A stretch of DNA of 64,000 nucleotides from Microbacterium sp. B35-30 (GCF_010634855.1 NZ_MWLQ01000030.1:1-64000), one strand, 5' to 3'. Positions 1 through 10,518 are shown, counted from the first letter of the stretch. The notes: generated by a model not told the origin, from the letters alone. Numbers and translations: made by a program.

Positions 1-2
1 GC

Positions 3-231
3 GACCGCCCCTACGCGCCGCGCGACGGCGACCGCAAGCCGTACACACCTCGCGAGGGCGGCGACCGCAAGCCGTACCAGAAGCGTGACGGCGACCGTCC
101 CTACGCACCTCGCGACGGCGACCGCAAGCCGTACACACCTCGCGAGGGCGGCGACCGCAAGCCGTACGAGAAGCGTGACGGCGACCGTCCCTACGCACCT
201 CGCGACGGCGACCGCAAGCCGTACGAGCGCA
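3..231 (+). repeat. 90-bp in-frame tandem repeat
   Basis: The string CGCGACGGCGACCGCAAGCC starts at 21, 111 and 201, giving an exact 90-bp period with few substitutions. Each period encodes 30 residues containing RDGDRKPY, REGGDRKPY and KRDGDRPYAP. The array continues past the left edge, so the copy number is not known. Confidence 0.9.
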
Positions 232-1394
232 GCGCGCGTCCGACGCGCGGTGGCGCGAATCGTCCCGATCGTGAGGTCCGCGAGGGAGAGATCCGTCCGG
301 TCCGCGCTCGGCACGACGACCCGTTCATCCCGGACGACGTCACCCCGCAAGACCTGCCGACGGCCGCACGCAACGAGCTGAAGACGCTGAGCAAGGAGAA
401 CGCCGACGAGGTGGCGCGCCACCTGGCGATGGCATCGGAGCTCATCGACGAGGACCCCGCGCTGGCGCACCAGCATGCGCTGTCGGCGTCCCGACGTGCC
501 GGGCGCATCGCGATCGTCCGGGAGACGCTCGCGATCACCGCCTATGCGACGGGCGATTTCGCTCTCGCGCTGCGTGAGCTGCGCACCTACCGGCGCATCT
601 CCGGACGCGACGACCAGATCGCGCTCATGGTCGACAGCGAACGTGGCGTCGGCCGCGCCGACCGCGCCCTCGAGGTGGGACGCTCGGTGGACCGCGCAAC
701 GCTGGACACTTCGGTCCGCGTGGAGCTGGCGATCGCCATGTCGGGGGCACGTCTCGATCTCGGCGAACCCGAGCGCGCGCTGCAGGAGCTCGACATCCCT
801 GAGTTCGACCCCGATCGCGCCTTCGAATGGAGCCCGGGACTGTTCGCCGCGCGAGCCGCCGTGCTCGAGGAGCTGGGCCGCACCGACGAGGCGGCGCAGT
901 GGCAGCATCGCGCCGTCGTCGCCGGAGAGGCGATCGACGCGGCGGCTGGTCTTGACGACCTCGAGACGATGCTCGTCGAGGAGGTCATCGAGGAAGTCAT
1001 CGACGAAGACGACGAGGACGAGGCGTTCGACGAGGACCAGTCCTACGACGAGGTCGACGAGGAGGAGTCGTTCGAGGACGACGAGGCCGACCAGGACGAC
1101 GACCAGGACTACGACGACCAGGACGACGAGATCGACCCGGAAGGCCGGGTCGAGGCGTCCGGCGAGGAAGTCCAGAACGGCGAGGATCACCAGGTCGAGA
1201 CGTCCGACGAGGACGGCGACGTGGCCGAGGCCGAGCTGGAGCTGAGCCCGCAGGAGGAGCTCTCGGTCGCCGCTGAGGTCGCTGAGATCCTCGTCGAGGC
1301 CGGCGTCGACACGCCGGAGCCCGGAGCCGGAGCCGAAGCCGACGCAGCCGCGGAAGCGGAGGCGGACGCCGACACCGACGAGGCCCAGCGCTGA
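3..1394 (+). CDS. TPR-like protein with basic repeats and acidic tail (5' end cut off)
   Basis: The frame is open from the window edge, so the true start lies to the left. The visible part begins with a tandem repeat rich in Arg, Asp, Lys, Pro and Tyr (unit of 30 residues, motifs RDGDRKPY and REGGDRKPY) up to about base 231. A helical region follows (about bases 330-960) that reads like TPR repeats (LAMASELIDEDPALAHQHAL, then LRELRTYRRISG). The C-terminus from about base 1000 is a long Asp/Glu tail ending in Ala-rich sequence. The role is unknown; a basic disordered head plus an acidic tail suggests nucleic-acid or ribosome contact, which is inference. The stop overlaps the next start (TGATG), so the two are probably coupled. 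Confidence 0.8.
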   Translation, partial: DRPYAPRDGDRKPYTPREGGDRKPYQKRDGDRPYAPRDGDRKPYTPREGGDRKPYEKRDGDRPYAPRDGDRKPYERSARPTRGGANRPDREVREGEIRPVRARHDDPFIPDDVTPQDLPTAARNELKTLSKENADEVARHLAMASELIDEDPALAHQHALSASRRAGRIAIVRETLAITAYATGDFALALRELRTYRRISGRDDQIALMVDSERGVGRADRALEVGRSVDRATLDTSVRVELAIAMSGARLDLGEPERALQELDIPEFDPDRAFEWSPGLFAARAAVLEELGRTDEAAQWQHRAVVAGEAIDAAAGLDDLETMLVEEVIEEVIDEDDEDEAFDEDQSYDEVDEEESFEDDEADQDDDQDYDDQDDEIDPEGRVEASGEEVQNGEDHQVETSDEDGDVAEAELELSPQEELSVAAEVAEILVEAGVDTPEPGAGAEADAAAEAEADADTDEAQR

Positions 1395-2434
1395 TGGCAC
1401 TCTTCGGGCGGCGGGCTGTGACGCCCGCCCCGCTCGACGGTGTGGACGTCGTACTGGCCGACCTCGACGGCGTCGTCTACGCCGGCGCAGGAGCGCTGCC
1501 GCACGCGGTGGAGAGCCTGAATCGTGCGAGGGACGGCCGGGCTGCCATCGCCTACATCACCAACAACGCGGCACGCACGGATGCCTCGGTGGCGGCGCAC
1601 CTGAGCGAGCTCGGCCTGGCGACGGATCCGAGCGATGTCGTGACAAGCCCTCAGGCGGCGATGCGGCTGCTCGCGGAGAAGATCGCCCCGGGTTCGACGA
1701 TCCTCGTGGTCGGCGGCGACGGACTCGTGGTCGAGGTCGAGAAGGCCGGGTTCGTCGTCACGCGCAGCGCGGACGACGCGCCGGCGGCCGTCGTGCAGGG
1801 ATTCGCGCCCGAGGTCGGTTGGACGCAGCTCGCCGAGGCCGCGTTCGCCCTCAAGACGCCCGAGGAGGAAGGCGGCATCCCGTGGGTCGCCACGAACACG
1901 GACTGGACGATCCCGCAGTCGCGCGGCATCGCTCCTGGCAACGGCACGCTCGTATCCGCCGTGCATACGGCGGTGGGCCGGCTCGCCACCGTGGCAGGTA
2001 AGCCCGAGACGCCGATCTTCCAGGAGGCCGTCGCGCGGTTCGGTGCGCAGCATCCGCTCTTCCTGGGTGACCGGCTCGACACCGACATCCTCGGGGCGAA
2101 CCGCGCCGGCATTGCTTCTGCACTCGTGCTGACGGGGGTCGACCGGCCCAAGCACGTGCTTGCCGCTCCGGAGAATTCGCGGCCGACGTACATCCTGGGC
2201 GACCTTCGTGAACTGCACGAGCCATATCCCGAGGTGCAGGTGAAGGACGGCGTCGCCACCGTGCGCGAGGCGCGCGTGGCGATCGACGGCGCCGACGTCC
2301 GCATCCTCAGCGAGGGCGATCGCGCGATCGATCTGGTGCGCGCGGGTGCCGCAGCGATCTGGGCGAGCGGTCGGGCGATCTTCGGCTTCCGCGTGCCGGA
2401 GCGGCTGTACGCCGACCCGTTCCACCGCCCCTGA
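1394..2434 (+). CDS. HAD-IIA family phosphatase (NagD / phosphoglycolate phosphatase-like)
   Basis: Cytosolic phosphatase of 346 residues. HAD motif I is DLDGVVY (nucleophile Asp23, acid/base Asp25), motif II lies in ITNNAAR near residue 55, and the metal-binding motif is LGDRLDTDI near residue 224, with the cap inserted between as in the IIA subclass. Proteins of this class dephosphorylate small metabolites such as glycerol phosphate, phosphoglycolate or p-nitrophenyl phosphate; the substrate cannot be told here. The ATG overlaps the stop of the upstream gene. A HAD-IIA gene just before tlyA-nadK-recN is a common actinobacterial arrangement. About 70 residues follow the HAD core, with no domain I recognise. 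Confidence 0.9.
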   Translation: MALFGRRAVTPAPLDGVDVVLADLDGVVYAGAGALPHAVESLNRARDGRAAIAYITNNAARTDASVAAHLSELGLATDPSDVVTSPQAAMRLLAEKIAPGSTILVVGGDGLVVEVEKAGFVVTRSADDAPAAVVQGFAPEVGWTQLAEAAFALKTPEEEGGIPWVATNTDWTIPQSRGIAPGNGTLVSAVHTAVGRLATVAGKPETPIFQEAVARFGAQHPLFLGDRLDTDILGANRAGIASALVLTGVDRPKHVLAAPENSRPTYILGDLRELHEPYPEVQVKDGVATVREARVAIDGADVRILSEGDRAIDLVRAGAAAIWASGRAIFGFRVPERLYADPFHRP

Positions 2435-2491
2435 CCCGTCACGCCGCCTCGAATCCGGACGACTGTCGTGCTGCCCCCGTAGTCTGGATGA

Positions 2492-2650
2492 ATGGACCAG
2501 GCCAGCCCGCGTGACGACGAGACAGGCGACCTCCTCTCCACGCTCGAAGTGATCGAGGCGCAGCCGCTGGCCACTCGCGCCGACGCCTACGACTCGCTGC
2601 ACGACACGCTCGCCCGTCGCCTCGAGGCGACCCCGGGCTCCCCGTCATGA
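2492..2650 (+). CDS. Small hypothetical protein (52 aa) between the HAD gene and tlyA
   Basis: An open frame from ATG 2492 encodes a 52-residue acidic, mostly helical peptide (MDQASPRDDE at the start, LLSTLEVIEA in the middle, LARRLEATPG near the end). Its TGA overlaps the tlyA ATG as ATGA, the same coupling used along this operon, and third positions are strongly G/C. Both support real translation. I recognise no domain. It may be a small accessory protein or mainly a leader that delivers ribosomes to tlyA. Confidence 0.65.
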   Translation: MDQASPRDDETGDLLSTLEVIEAQPLATRADAYDSLHDTLARRLEATPGSPS

Positions 2651-3447
2651 CGAGCCGGCTCGACGCCGCTCTCGCCGCCCGCGGTCTCGCGCGCTCCCGC
2701 ACTCACGCCGCGACACTCATCGCCGAAGGATTCGTGAGCGTCGACGGTCGCCCGGTGGTGAAGGCCTCGACCCCAGTGGGCGACGAGACTCTCATCGAGG
2801 TCGCCGGTGCCGATCACTACGTCAGCCGCGCGGCGCACAAGCTGATCGCCGGCCTGGACGCCTTCGACCTCGACGTGCGGGGCCGCGTGGCGCTCGACAT
2901 GGGGGCTTCCACCGGCGGGTTCACGCAGGTGCTCCGCGAGCGCGGCGCCGAGCCGGTGATCGCGGTGGATGTCGGACACGGCCAGCTCGCGGCATCCGTC
3001 GCCGACGACCCCGGCGTCATATCGATCGAGGGGTTCAACGTCCGCTACATGACTCCCGACTCGCTCGCCGAGGCGAGCGGCGTCGCGGAGCCGCCGTCGA
3101 TCGTGACGGGCGATCTGTCGTTCATCTCGCTGTCGCACGTGCTGCCGGCGGCCCGGGCGGTGGCGGCATCCGATGCGGATCTCGTGCTGCTCGTCAAGCC
3201 GCAGTTCGAAGTCGGTCGCACCGCGGTGAAGGGCGGCCTGGTGACCAACCCGGTGCTGCGAGCGGATGCCGTCGCCCGCGTGCTGTGGGCGGCGTGGGAC
3301 GTAGGGCTCGGCACGTGCGGCCTCGTTTCCTCCCCGATCGCGGGCACGCACGGCAATTCGGAGTTCATCGCGCACCTCGCGCCGGGCCGGGGGAGCAATC
3401 CGACAGAATGGTCAGGCACTGTGAACCGACTGGCGGGGAGCCGATGA
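2647..3447 (+). CDS. tlyA: TlyA-family 2'-O-methyltransferase / hemolysin-like protein
   Basis: 266 residues. An N-terminal S4 RNA-binding domain (LDAALAARGLARSRTHAATL through FVSVDGRPV, about 1-60) is followed by an FtsJ/RrmJ-type Rossmann methyltransferase with SAM motif ALDMGASTGGFTQVL near residue 80 and motif IV GDLSFISL. In mycobacteria TlyA 2'-O-methylates 16S C1409 and 23S C1920, and its loss gives capreomycin resistance; this role is inferred from the family. The gene starts on an ATGA overlap and ends on another with nadK, so it is embedded in a coupled operon. Confidence 0.93.
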   Translation: MTSRLDAALAARGLARSRTHAATLIAEGFVSVDGRPVVKASTPVGDETLIEVAGADHYVSRAAHKLIAGLDAFDLDVRGRVALDMGASTGGFTQVLRERGAEPVIAVDVGHGQLAASVADDPGVISIEGFNVRYMTPDSLAEASGVAEPPSIVTGDLSFISLSHVLPAARAVAASDADLVLLVKPQFEVGRTAVKGGLVTNPVLRADAVARVLWAAWDVGLGTCGLVSSPIAGTHGNSEFIAHLAPGRGSNPTEWSGTVNRLAGSR

Positions 3448-4433
3448 ACAACGCCGACGCACCGCACGACCTGCAGGTTCAGGCGCAGGCCGGGCGCAGC
3501 ATCCTCGTCGTGGCGCACGCGCATCGCGCCGAGACCGTCACCGCCGCCGAGCGCGTCGTCGACGCCCTTCGCGCCGCGGGTGCGCAGCCGGTGTTCGCGG
3601 CGGACGATGCGGAGGAGCTGCTCGCCGCGGGTGCGGCGATCGGTGACGTCGCGCTGCTGGGCGTGGATGCGTCGGTCGGTGAGATCGAGCTGGCGATCGT
3701 GCTCGGCGGGGACGGCACCATCCTGCGTGCCGCGGAGCTCGTCAGGGACGGTCGCGCCCCGGTGCTCGGGATCAACATGGGCCACGTCGGCTTCCTCGCC
3801 GAGACCGAGCGGGATGACATGGACGAGGCCGTTCGCCGCGTCATCGCCCGCGAATACGAGGTCGAGGAGCGCATGGCGCTCCAGGTGAGGGTGAAGGACA
3901 CCGCGGACTCCGTCATCTACGAGACGTGGGCCCTCAACGAGGCGACGGTGGAGAAGGCCAGCCGCGAGCGCATGCTGGAGGTCGTCGTCGAGATCGACGG
4001 GCGACCGCTGTCGACGTTCGGGTGCGACGGCATGGTCGTGTCGACGCCGACCGGCTCGACCGCCTACAACTTCTCCGCGGGTGGTCCGGTCATCTGGCCG
4101 ACGGTCGAGGCGATCGCCGTGGTGCCGCTGTCGGCGCACGCGCTCTTCGCCAAGCCCCTCGTCGTCGGCCCGGAGCACTCGGTCGCGATCGAGGTGCTCG
4201 AGCGCACGAACGGCACCGGCATCCTGTGGTGCGACGGTCGTCGCTCGCACGACCTGCCTCCCGGCGCCCGCGTGGTGGTGCGGCGCTCCGATCGCCCCGT
4301 GCGCCTCGCGCGTCTGCACCCCGCGCAGTTCACCGATCGCCTCGTGCGCAAGTTCCGTCTTCCCGTCGAAGGCTGGCGGGGCCCCGCTGCGATCACCGGC
4401 CTCCTGCCGGTCACCTCCGAGGTGGCGCCGTGA
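3444..4433 (+). CDS. nadK: NAD kinase
   Basis: Phosphorylates NAD to NADP in the cytosol. The start at 3444 (329 aa) overlaps the tlyA stop as ATGA; the frame is open further upstream, but only inside tlyA. The signature GGDGT is at residues 88-92, the NE motif is in ALNEATVEK, and the conserved glycine-rich PTGSTAYNFSAGGP follows. Length and motifs match ppnK enzymes of Actinobacteria. The C-terminus carries the usual GRRSHDLPPG loop. The stop overlaps the GTG of recN, and nadK-recN adjacency is conserved widely. Confidence 0.95.
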   Translation: MNNADAPHDLQVQAQAGRSILVVAHAHRAETVTAAERVVDALRAAGAQPVFAADDAEELLAAGAAIGDVALLGVDASVGEIELAIVLGGDGTILRAAELVRDGRAPVLGINMGHVGFLAETERDDMDEAVRRVIAREYEVEERMALQVRVKDTADSVIYETWALNEATVEKASRERMLEVVVEIDGRPLSTFGCDGMVVSTPTGSTAYNFSAGGPVIWPTVEAIAVVPLSAHALFAKPLVVGPEHSVAIEVLERTNGTGILWCDGRRSHDLPPGARVVVRRSDRPVRLARLHPAQFTDRLVRKFRLPVEGWRGPAAITGLLPVTSEVAP

Positions 4434-6121
4434 TCGAGGAGATGCGCCTGCGCGACCTCGGCGTGATCGCCGAGGCGACACTGCCGATCGGCGCGGGGTT
4501 CACGGCGATCACGGGGGAGACCGGCGCCGGCAAGACGATGGTGGTCACCGGTCTCGGCCTGCTGCTCGGCCAGCGGGCCGACTCGGGTGCCGTGCGCGCC
4601 GGCGCCTCGCAGGCCACGGTGGACGGCGTCTGGATCGTGCCCGAGGACGGGCCCGTCGCCGCGCGCGTACGCGAGGCGGGCGGCGACGTCGAGCCCATCG
4701 GCGGTGGCCGAGCCGAGCTGTACATCGGGCGCTCGATCTCGAGCGAAGGACGCGGCCGCGCCTCCGTCGGCGGGCGTGCCGCGCCGGCAGGGGTGCTCGC
4801 CGACCTCGCCGACGAGCTCGTGGTGGTGCACGGGCAGTCCGATCAGCTGCGACTGCGCTCAGCCGCGGCGCAGCGCGACGCGCTGGACCGCTTCGGCGGC
4901 GAGACCGTCCAGACCGCGCGAGACGCCTACCGGCGATCGTTCGAGCACTGGCGAGCGATCGACCGCGAGCTCTCGCAGCTCACGGACGATCGCGACGCGC
5001 GTGCTCGTGAGGCCGACGAACTGCGGTCGCAGCTCGCCGACATCGAGCAGGCCGCTCCGCAGCCCGGAGAGGACGCCGACCTCGCCGCCCGCGCTGAGCG
5101 GCTGGCGAATGCCGAGGAGCTGCGGGTTGCCGCCGCGACCGCCCACGACGGCCTCTCGGGTGAAGGCGACGAGCCCGATGCCGCCACACTGCTCGCCGAG
5201 TCGCGACGCGTCCTCGAGCGCGTGCACGACCCCGTGCTCGAAGAGCTCGCGGGCCAGCTGGCCGACCTCGGCTATCGTGTCGCCGATATCGCGGCAGCCC
5301 TCGCCGGCTATCTCGCCGATCTTGACGAGTCGGGACCGCACGAGCTGGCCGCCGTCGAGGAGCGGCGCGCGGTGCTCGCGGGACTCGTGCGCGCGCACGG
5401 CACGCTCGACGCCGCGATCGAGCTGCTCGACACGGGCTCTGCCCGACTCGCCGAGCTCGACGACGACTCCGGTCGCATCGAACGGCTGACCGAGGAGCGG
5501 GATGCCGCGGCCGCTGCCCTCGACCAGACCGCAGCCGTGCTGACCGCCGCGCGGACCGAGGCGGCCGCGCGCCTGGGCGCGGCGGTGACGGCCGAGCTGC
5601 GCGCCCTCGCGATGCCGGATGCCCGGCTCGAGGTGGCGGTCACCGCAGGAGCCGAGACGGCGTCAGGGCGCGATGACGTCGCGATCCTCCTCGCCCCGCA
5701 CCCCGGTGCCGAGCCGCGCGCGGTCTCGCGCGGCGCGAGCGGGGGAGAGCTCAGCCGCGTCATGCTCGCCATCGAGGTCGTGATCGCGGCCGTCGACCCG
5801 GTGCCGACGTTCGTGTTCGACGAGGTGGATGCCGGCATCGGCGGCGCCGCGGCGATCGAGGTGGGACGGCGCCTCGCCCGTCTGTCCGAGTCGTCGCAGG
5901 TGATCGCGGTGACCCACCTCGCGCAGGTCGCGGCGTTCGCCGCCAACCACCTGACTGTCGTGAAGGCGAACGACGGCTCGGTCACGGCATCCGATGTCCG
6001 CCGCCTGGAGGGCGCGGACCGCGAGGCCGAGATGGCACGCCTGCTGTCGGGCATGCCCGATTCGGACGCCGCTCTGACACACGCCCGCGAGTTGCTGGGC
6101 CTTCGCACCGAAGTCGACTGA
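4430..6121 (+). CDS. recN: DNA repair protein RecN
   Basis: SMC-like ATPase of 563 residues acting at double-strand breaks. The start is taken at GTG 4430, which overlaps the nadK stop; the frame runs open upstream only within nadK. Walker A is GETGAGKT at residues 29-36; the ABC signature GASGGELSRVMLA and Walker B FVFDEVDAGIGG lie near 440-472, with an Ala/Glu/Arg-rich coiled coil (about 160-390) between the halves. RecN is often SOS-induced, but no LexA box can be expected at this internal position, so it is probably expressed with nadK. It is the last gene before a 74-bp gap and a promoter for pyrG. Confidence 0.95.
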   Translation: MIEEMRLRDLGVIAEATLPIGAGFTAITGETGAGKTMVVTGLGLLLGQRADSGAVRAGASQATVDGVWIVPEDGPVAARVREAGGDVEPIGGGRAELYIGRSISSEGRGRASVGGRAAPAGVLADLADELVVVHGQSDQLRLRSAAAQRDALDRFGGETVQTARDAYRRSFEHWRAIDRELSQLTDDRDARAREADELRSQLADIEQAAPQPGEDADLAARAERLANAEELRVAAATAHDGLSGEGDEPDAATLLAESRRVLERVHDPVLEELAGQLADLGYRVADIAAALAGYLADLDESGPHELAAVEERRAVLAGLVRAHGTLDAAIELLDTGSARLAELDDDSGRIERLTEERDAAAAALDQTAAVLTAARTEAAARLGAAVTAELRALAMPDARLEVAVTAGAETASGRDDVAILLAPHPGAEPRAVSRGASGGELSRVMLAIEVVIAAVDPVPTFVFDEVDAGIGGAAAIEVGRRLARLSESSQVIAVTHLAQVAAFAANHLTVVKANDGSVTASDVRRLEGADREAEMARLLSGMPDSDAALTHARELLGLRTEVD

Positions 6122-6181
6122 GATTCGGCGCCTGCTCCGCGTGTCGCCAGCTTCTGCGAAGCTCATCGAAATACAGCCTGA

Positions 6182-6187
6182 TAGGAT
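6182..6187 (+). promoter_or_regulatory. Candidate -10 element for pyrG
   Basis: TAGGAT sits 9-14 nt before the GTG/ATG start in the only gap in this part of the operon. The -35 region is weak. The spacing suggests a leaderless or nearly leaderless pyrG transcript, since no Shine-Dalgarno stretch lies between this element and the start. Confidence 0.4.
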
Positions 6188-6189
6188 AA

Positions 6190-7914
<1,725 letters not shown>

Positions 7915-7915
7915 C

Positions 7916-8548
7916 GTGACGGACGAGCGGTCGCAACAGCCTGTCGCTGCCGCGACGCCTGCGCCGGCGCTTCTCGCGGACGAGCCCGTCGCTGCCGCCA
8001 TCCTCGAGAGCGAGCTGGTCTACGAGGGACGCGTCTGGGATGTGCGCAGCGACACCGTCGCCTACGGCGAAGGTCAGATCGTGCGCCAGTACGTCGACCA
8101 CCCGGGGGCCGCTGCGGTGGTCGCGGTGGACGACGACGGCCGGGTGCTGCTGATCCAGCAGTACCGGCATCCGATCCGCCTCCGCGACTGGGAGATCCCG
8201 GCGGGGCTGCTCGACATCGCCGGCGAGGCGCCGATCGAGACGGCGCGCCGCGAGCTCGCCGAGGAGGTCGACCTGGTCGCCTCCTCGTGGGAGCCGCTGG
8301 TGAGCATCTTCACCACGCCCGGTGGAAACGACGAGATCGTCCACCTCTTCCTCGCGCGCGGCCTGTCGCCGGCCGACGACGTCCACGCACGGGAGGACGA
8401 GGAGGCCGACATCCGCCTCGAGTGGGTGCCCATCGCCGACGCTGTGGCGGGCATCTTCGCGGGGCGGCTGCGCAACGGCATCCTCGCCGTAGGCGTTCTG
8501 GCGGCGGCGGAGCGTCTTCGAGGCGCCGGGGAGAGCTCGGTCGGCTGA
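7916..8548 (+). CDS. Nudix hydrolase, ADP-ribose pyrophosphatase type
   Basis: 210 residues if read from GTG 7916, one base after the pyrG stop. It has the features of ADP-ribose diphosphatases: a dimerising N-terminal strand segment (LVYEGRVWDVRSDTV), then QQYRHPIRLRDWEIPAGLLD, and a Nudix box ending RRELAEEVDLVA. The box has Asp where the consensus has Gly (REx2EExG), a deviation worth noting, but the catalytic Glu residues are kept. The likely role is clearing ADP-ribose or related nucleoside diphosphate derivatives. The next gene, xerD, starts 17 nt downstream. Confidence 0.88.
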   Translation: MTDERSQQPVAAATPAPALLADEPVAAAILESELVYEGRVWDVRSDTVAYGEGQIVRQYVDHPGAAAVVAVDDDGRVLLIQQYRHPIRLRDWEIPAGLLDIAGEAPIETARRELAEEVDLVASSWEPLVSIFTTPGGNDEIVHLFLARGLSPADDVHAREDEEADIRLEWVPIADAVAGIFAGRLRNGILAVGVLAAAERLRGAGESSVG

Positions 8549-8565
8549 CATGAAGATCGCCTGAC

Positions 8566-9516
8566 ATGGACATCGATCGTGCGGTGGACGCCTACCTGCG
8601 CCACGTCGCGATCGAGCGCGGCCTGTCGGAGAACACGGTCGCCGCGTACCGGCGCGATCTCGCCGGTTATGCCGGCTGGCTGCGCGAGCAGGGCATCGGC
8701 GAGACCAGCGCGGTCACATCGGTGACCCTCGCCAGCTTCATTGCCGACCGGGCGGCCGGCGACCCTCCGATCGCGGCGTCGTCGCTCGCCCGACTGCAGT
8801 CGTCGGTGCGGGGACTGCACCGGTTCCTCGCGCGCGAGGGCATCGAGCAGGCCGATCCGTCGTCGAATCTGCGTCCGCCGAAGCAGGCGCGGCGGCTTCC
8901 GAAGGCTCTCACCATCGAGCAGGTGGAGAAGCTGCTGGATGCCTCCGGCCCGGCGCCGTCGACCGATGCCGACGTCTCGGGCACCGGGGGCGGAGCGCCG
9001 GGCGACGTGGTCGGCACGCGTGATCGGGCGCTCCTCGAGCTGCTGTACGCGACCGGCGCGCGTGTGTCGGAGATCGTGCAGCTGGACGTCGACGACGTCG
9101 CCCACGGGGACGTGCTGCGGGTGCGCGGAAAGGGCTCGAAGGAGCGCATCGTCCCCGTAGGCTCGTACGCCCGCGCCGCCGTCGACGCCTACCTCATCCG
9201 CGCCCGACCCGAGCTCTCGCTGCGCGGCCGCGCCACGCCGAAGCTGTTCCTCGGGGCGCGGGGAGCGCCGCTGTCGCGGCAGAGCGCCTGGCTGATCATG
9301 CAGTCGGCGGCCGATCGTGCCCACCTCACCGCGCACGTCTCGCCCCACACCCTGCGGCACTCGTTCGCCACACACCTGCTGCAGGGCGGCGCAGATGTGC
9401 GCGTCGTGCAGGAGCTGCTCGGGCACGCCTCGGTGGCGACCACGCAGATCTACACGTATGTGTCGGTCGACGCGCTGCGCGACGTGTACGCCACGTCGCA
9501 CCCGCGCGCGCGGTAG
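8566..9516 (+). CDS. xerD: Site-specific tyrosine recombinase XerD
   Basis: Resolves chromosome dimers at dif together with XerC and FtsK. 316 residues: a SAM-like core-binding domain (YLRHVAIERGLSENTVAAYR, residues 8-100), then the catalytic domain with Arg in ATGARVSEIVQL (about 166), Lys in RGKGSKER, the HTLRHSFATHLL motif (His/Arg about 262-265), His in LLGHASVATTQIYTYV and the Tyr nucleophile in the same segment. All pentad residues are visible. Chromosomal context with parA/scpAB rather than mobile genes supports XerD over a phage integrase. Confidence 0.93.
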   Translation: MDIDRAVDAYLRHVAIERGLSENTVAAYRRDLAGYAGWLREQGIGETSAVTSVTLASFIADRAAGDPPIAASSLARLQSSVRGLHRFLAREGIEQADPSSNLRPPKQARRLPKALTIEQVEKLLDASGPAPSTDADVSGTGGGAPGDVVGTRDRALLELLYATGARVSEIVQLDVDDVAHGDVLRVRGKGSKERIVPVGSYARAAVDAYLIRARPELSLRGRATPKLFLGARGAPLSRQSAWLIMQSAADRAHLTAHVSPHTLRHSFATHLLQGGADVRVVQELLGHASVATTQIYTYVSVDALRDVYATSHPRAR

Positions 9517-9593
9517 GGGTCTCCGGCGGGTCGACGTGGCGGACATCTCCTGCCGCCGCGGCGCTTTGCTGAAGGATTTCGCCTACGGCCCAC

Positions 9594-9599
9594 TAGGAT
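9594..9599 (+). promoter_or_regulatory. Candidate -10 element for parA-scpAB
   Basis: TAGGAT lies 28 nt before the parA GTG within the 111-bp gap after xerD. No good -35 hexamer is seen at 16-18 nt. A purine-rich stretch (GAGGAAGCGGGAG) follows it and can serve as ribosome binding site. Confidence 0.35.
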
Positions 9600-9627
9600 C
9601 GAGCGAGCACGAGGAAGCGGGAGCACG

Positions 9628-10518
9628 GTGGCTGACAGCACGGCGAAGACCAGATCGGGGAAGGCCTCGGAGTACGAGGTTCCCATCGGGCCGACCGGGC
9701 GTCCCTACCAGGGGTTCCCCACGCCGCCGAAGCTCGACGGCCACGGCCCGGCTCGCATCATCGCCCTCTGCAACCAGAAGGGCGGCGTCGGCAAGACGAC
9801 GACCACCATCAACCTGGCCGCAGCCCTCGCGAGCTACGGACGCAAAGTGCTCGCGGTCGACTTCGACCCGCAGGGCGCGCTGTCGGCGGGTCTCGGCATC
9901 CAGACGCACGAGATCCCCACGATCTACGACCTGCTGCTCGACGGCAAGCGCGACCCGCACGAGGTCGTCGTCCACTCGCGAGTCCCGAACCTCGACGTGA
10001 TCCCGGCGAACATCGACCTCTCGGCCGCCGAGGTGCACCTCGTCAACGAGGTCGCCCGCGAGCAGACGCTCTCTCGCACGCTGCGGAAGGTCAGCCCCGA
10101 TTACGACGTGGTGCTCATCGACTGCCAGCCGTCGCTGGGCCTGCTCACCGTCAACGCGCTCACCGCCAGCCACGGCGTCGTCATCCCGCTCGAGTGCGAG
10201 TTCTTCGCCCTGCGCGGCGTCGCGATGCTGATCGAGACGATCGACAAGGTGCGCGACCGCCTCAACCCGACGATCACGCTCGACGGCGTGCTCGCGACGA
10301 TGTACGACGCGCGCACTCTGCACTCGCGCGAGGTGCTCGAGCGTGTGGTCGACGCCTTCGGCGACGACGTCCTCGAGACGGTCATCGGCCGTACCGTCAA
10401 GTTCCCGGATGCCTCCGTCTCAGGCATGCCGATCACCGAGTTCGCGCCCGAGCACGCTGCCGCGCAGGCCTACCTGCGGCTGGCGCGAGAGCTGGTCGCC
10501 CGTGGCGCTGTCGCCTGA
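9628..10518 (+). CDS. parA: ParA/Soj family ATPase
   Basis: 296 residues starting at GTG 9628 behind GAGGAAGCGGGAG. A 40-residue disordered head precedes the ParA core IIALCNQKGGVGKTTTTINL (deviant Walker A, Lys51), then AVDFDPQGALSAGLGI (A') and VVLIDCQPSLGLLT (Walker B). Proteins of this group partition chromosomes or plasmids with ParB. Here there is no parB; the gene is the standalone paralogue placed immediately before scpA-scpB, a conserved actinobacterial arrangement, so a role with SMC condensin is likely (inference). Confidence 0.9.
   Translation: MADSTAKTRSGKASEYEVPIGPTGRPYQGFPTPPKLDGHGPARIIALCNQKGGVGKTTTTINLAAALASYGRKVLAVDFDPQGALSAGLGIQTHEIPTIYDLLLDGKRDPHEVVVHSRVPNLDVIPANIDLSAAEVHLVNEVAREQTLSRTLRKVSPDYDVVLIDCQPSLGLLTVNALTASHGVVIPLECEFFALRGVAMLIETIDKVRDRLNPTITLDGVLATMYDARTLHSREVLERVVDAFGDDVLETVIGRTVKFPDASVSGMPITEFAPEHAAAQAYLRLARELVARGAVA

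Noticed and set aside
1187..2602. 471-codon minus-strand frame
   Set aside because: Antisense to the acidic tail and the HAD gene; no motif.
8566..9516. Integrase of a mobile element
   Set aside because: The tyrosine recombinase sits in the conserved pyrG-parA-scpAB context with no attachment repeats, so it is XerD.
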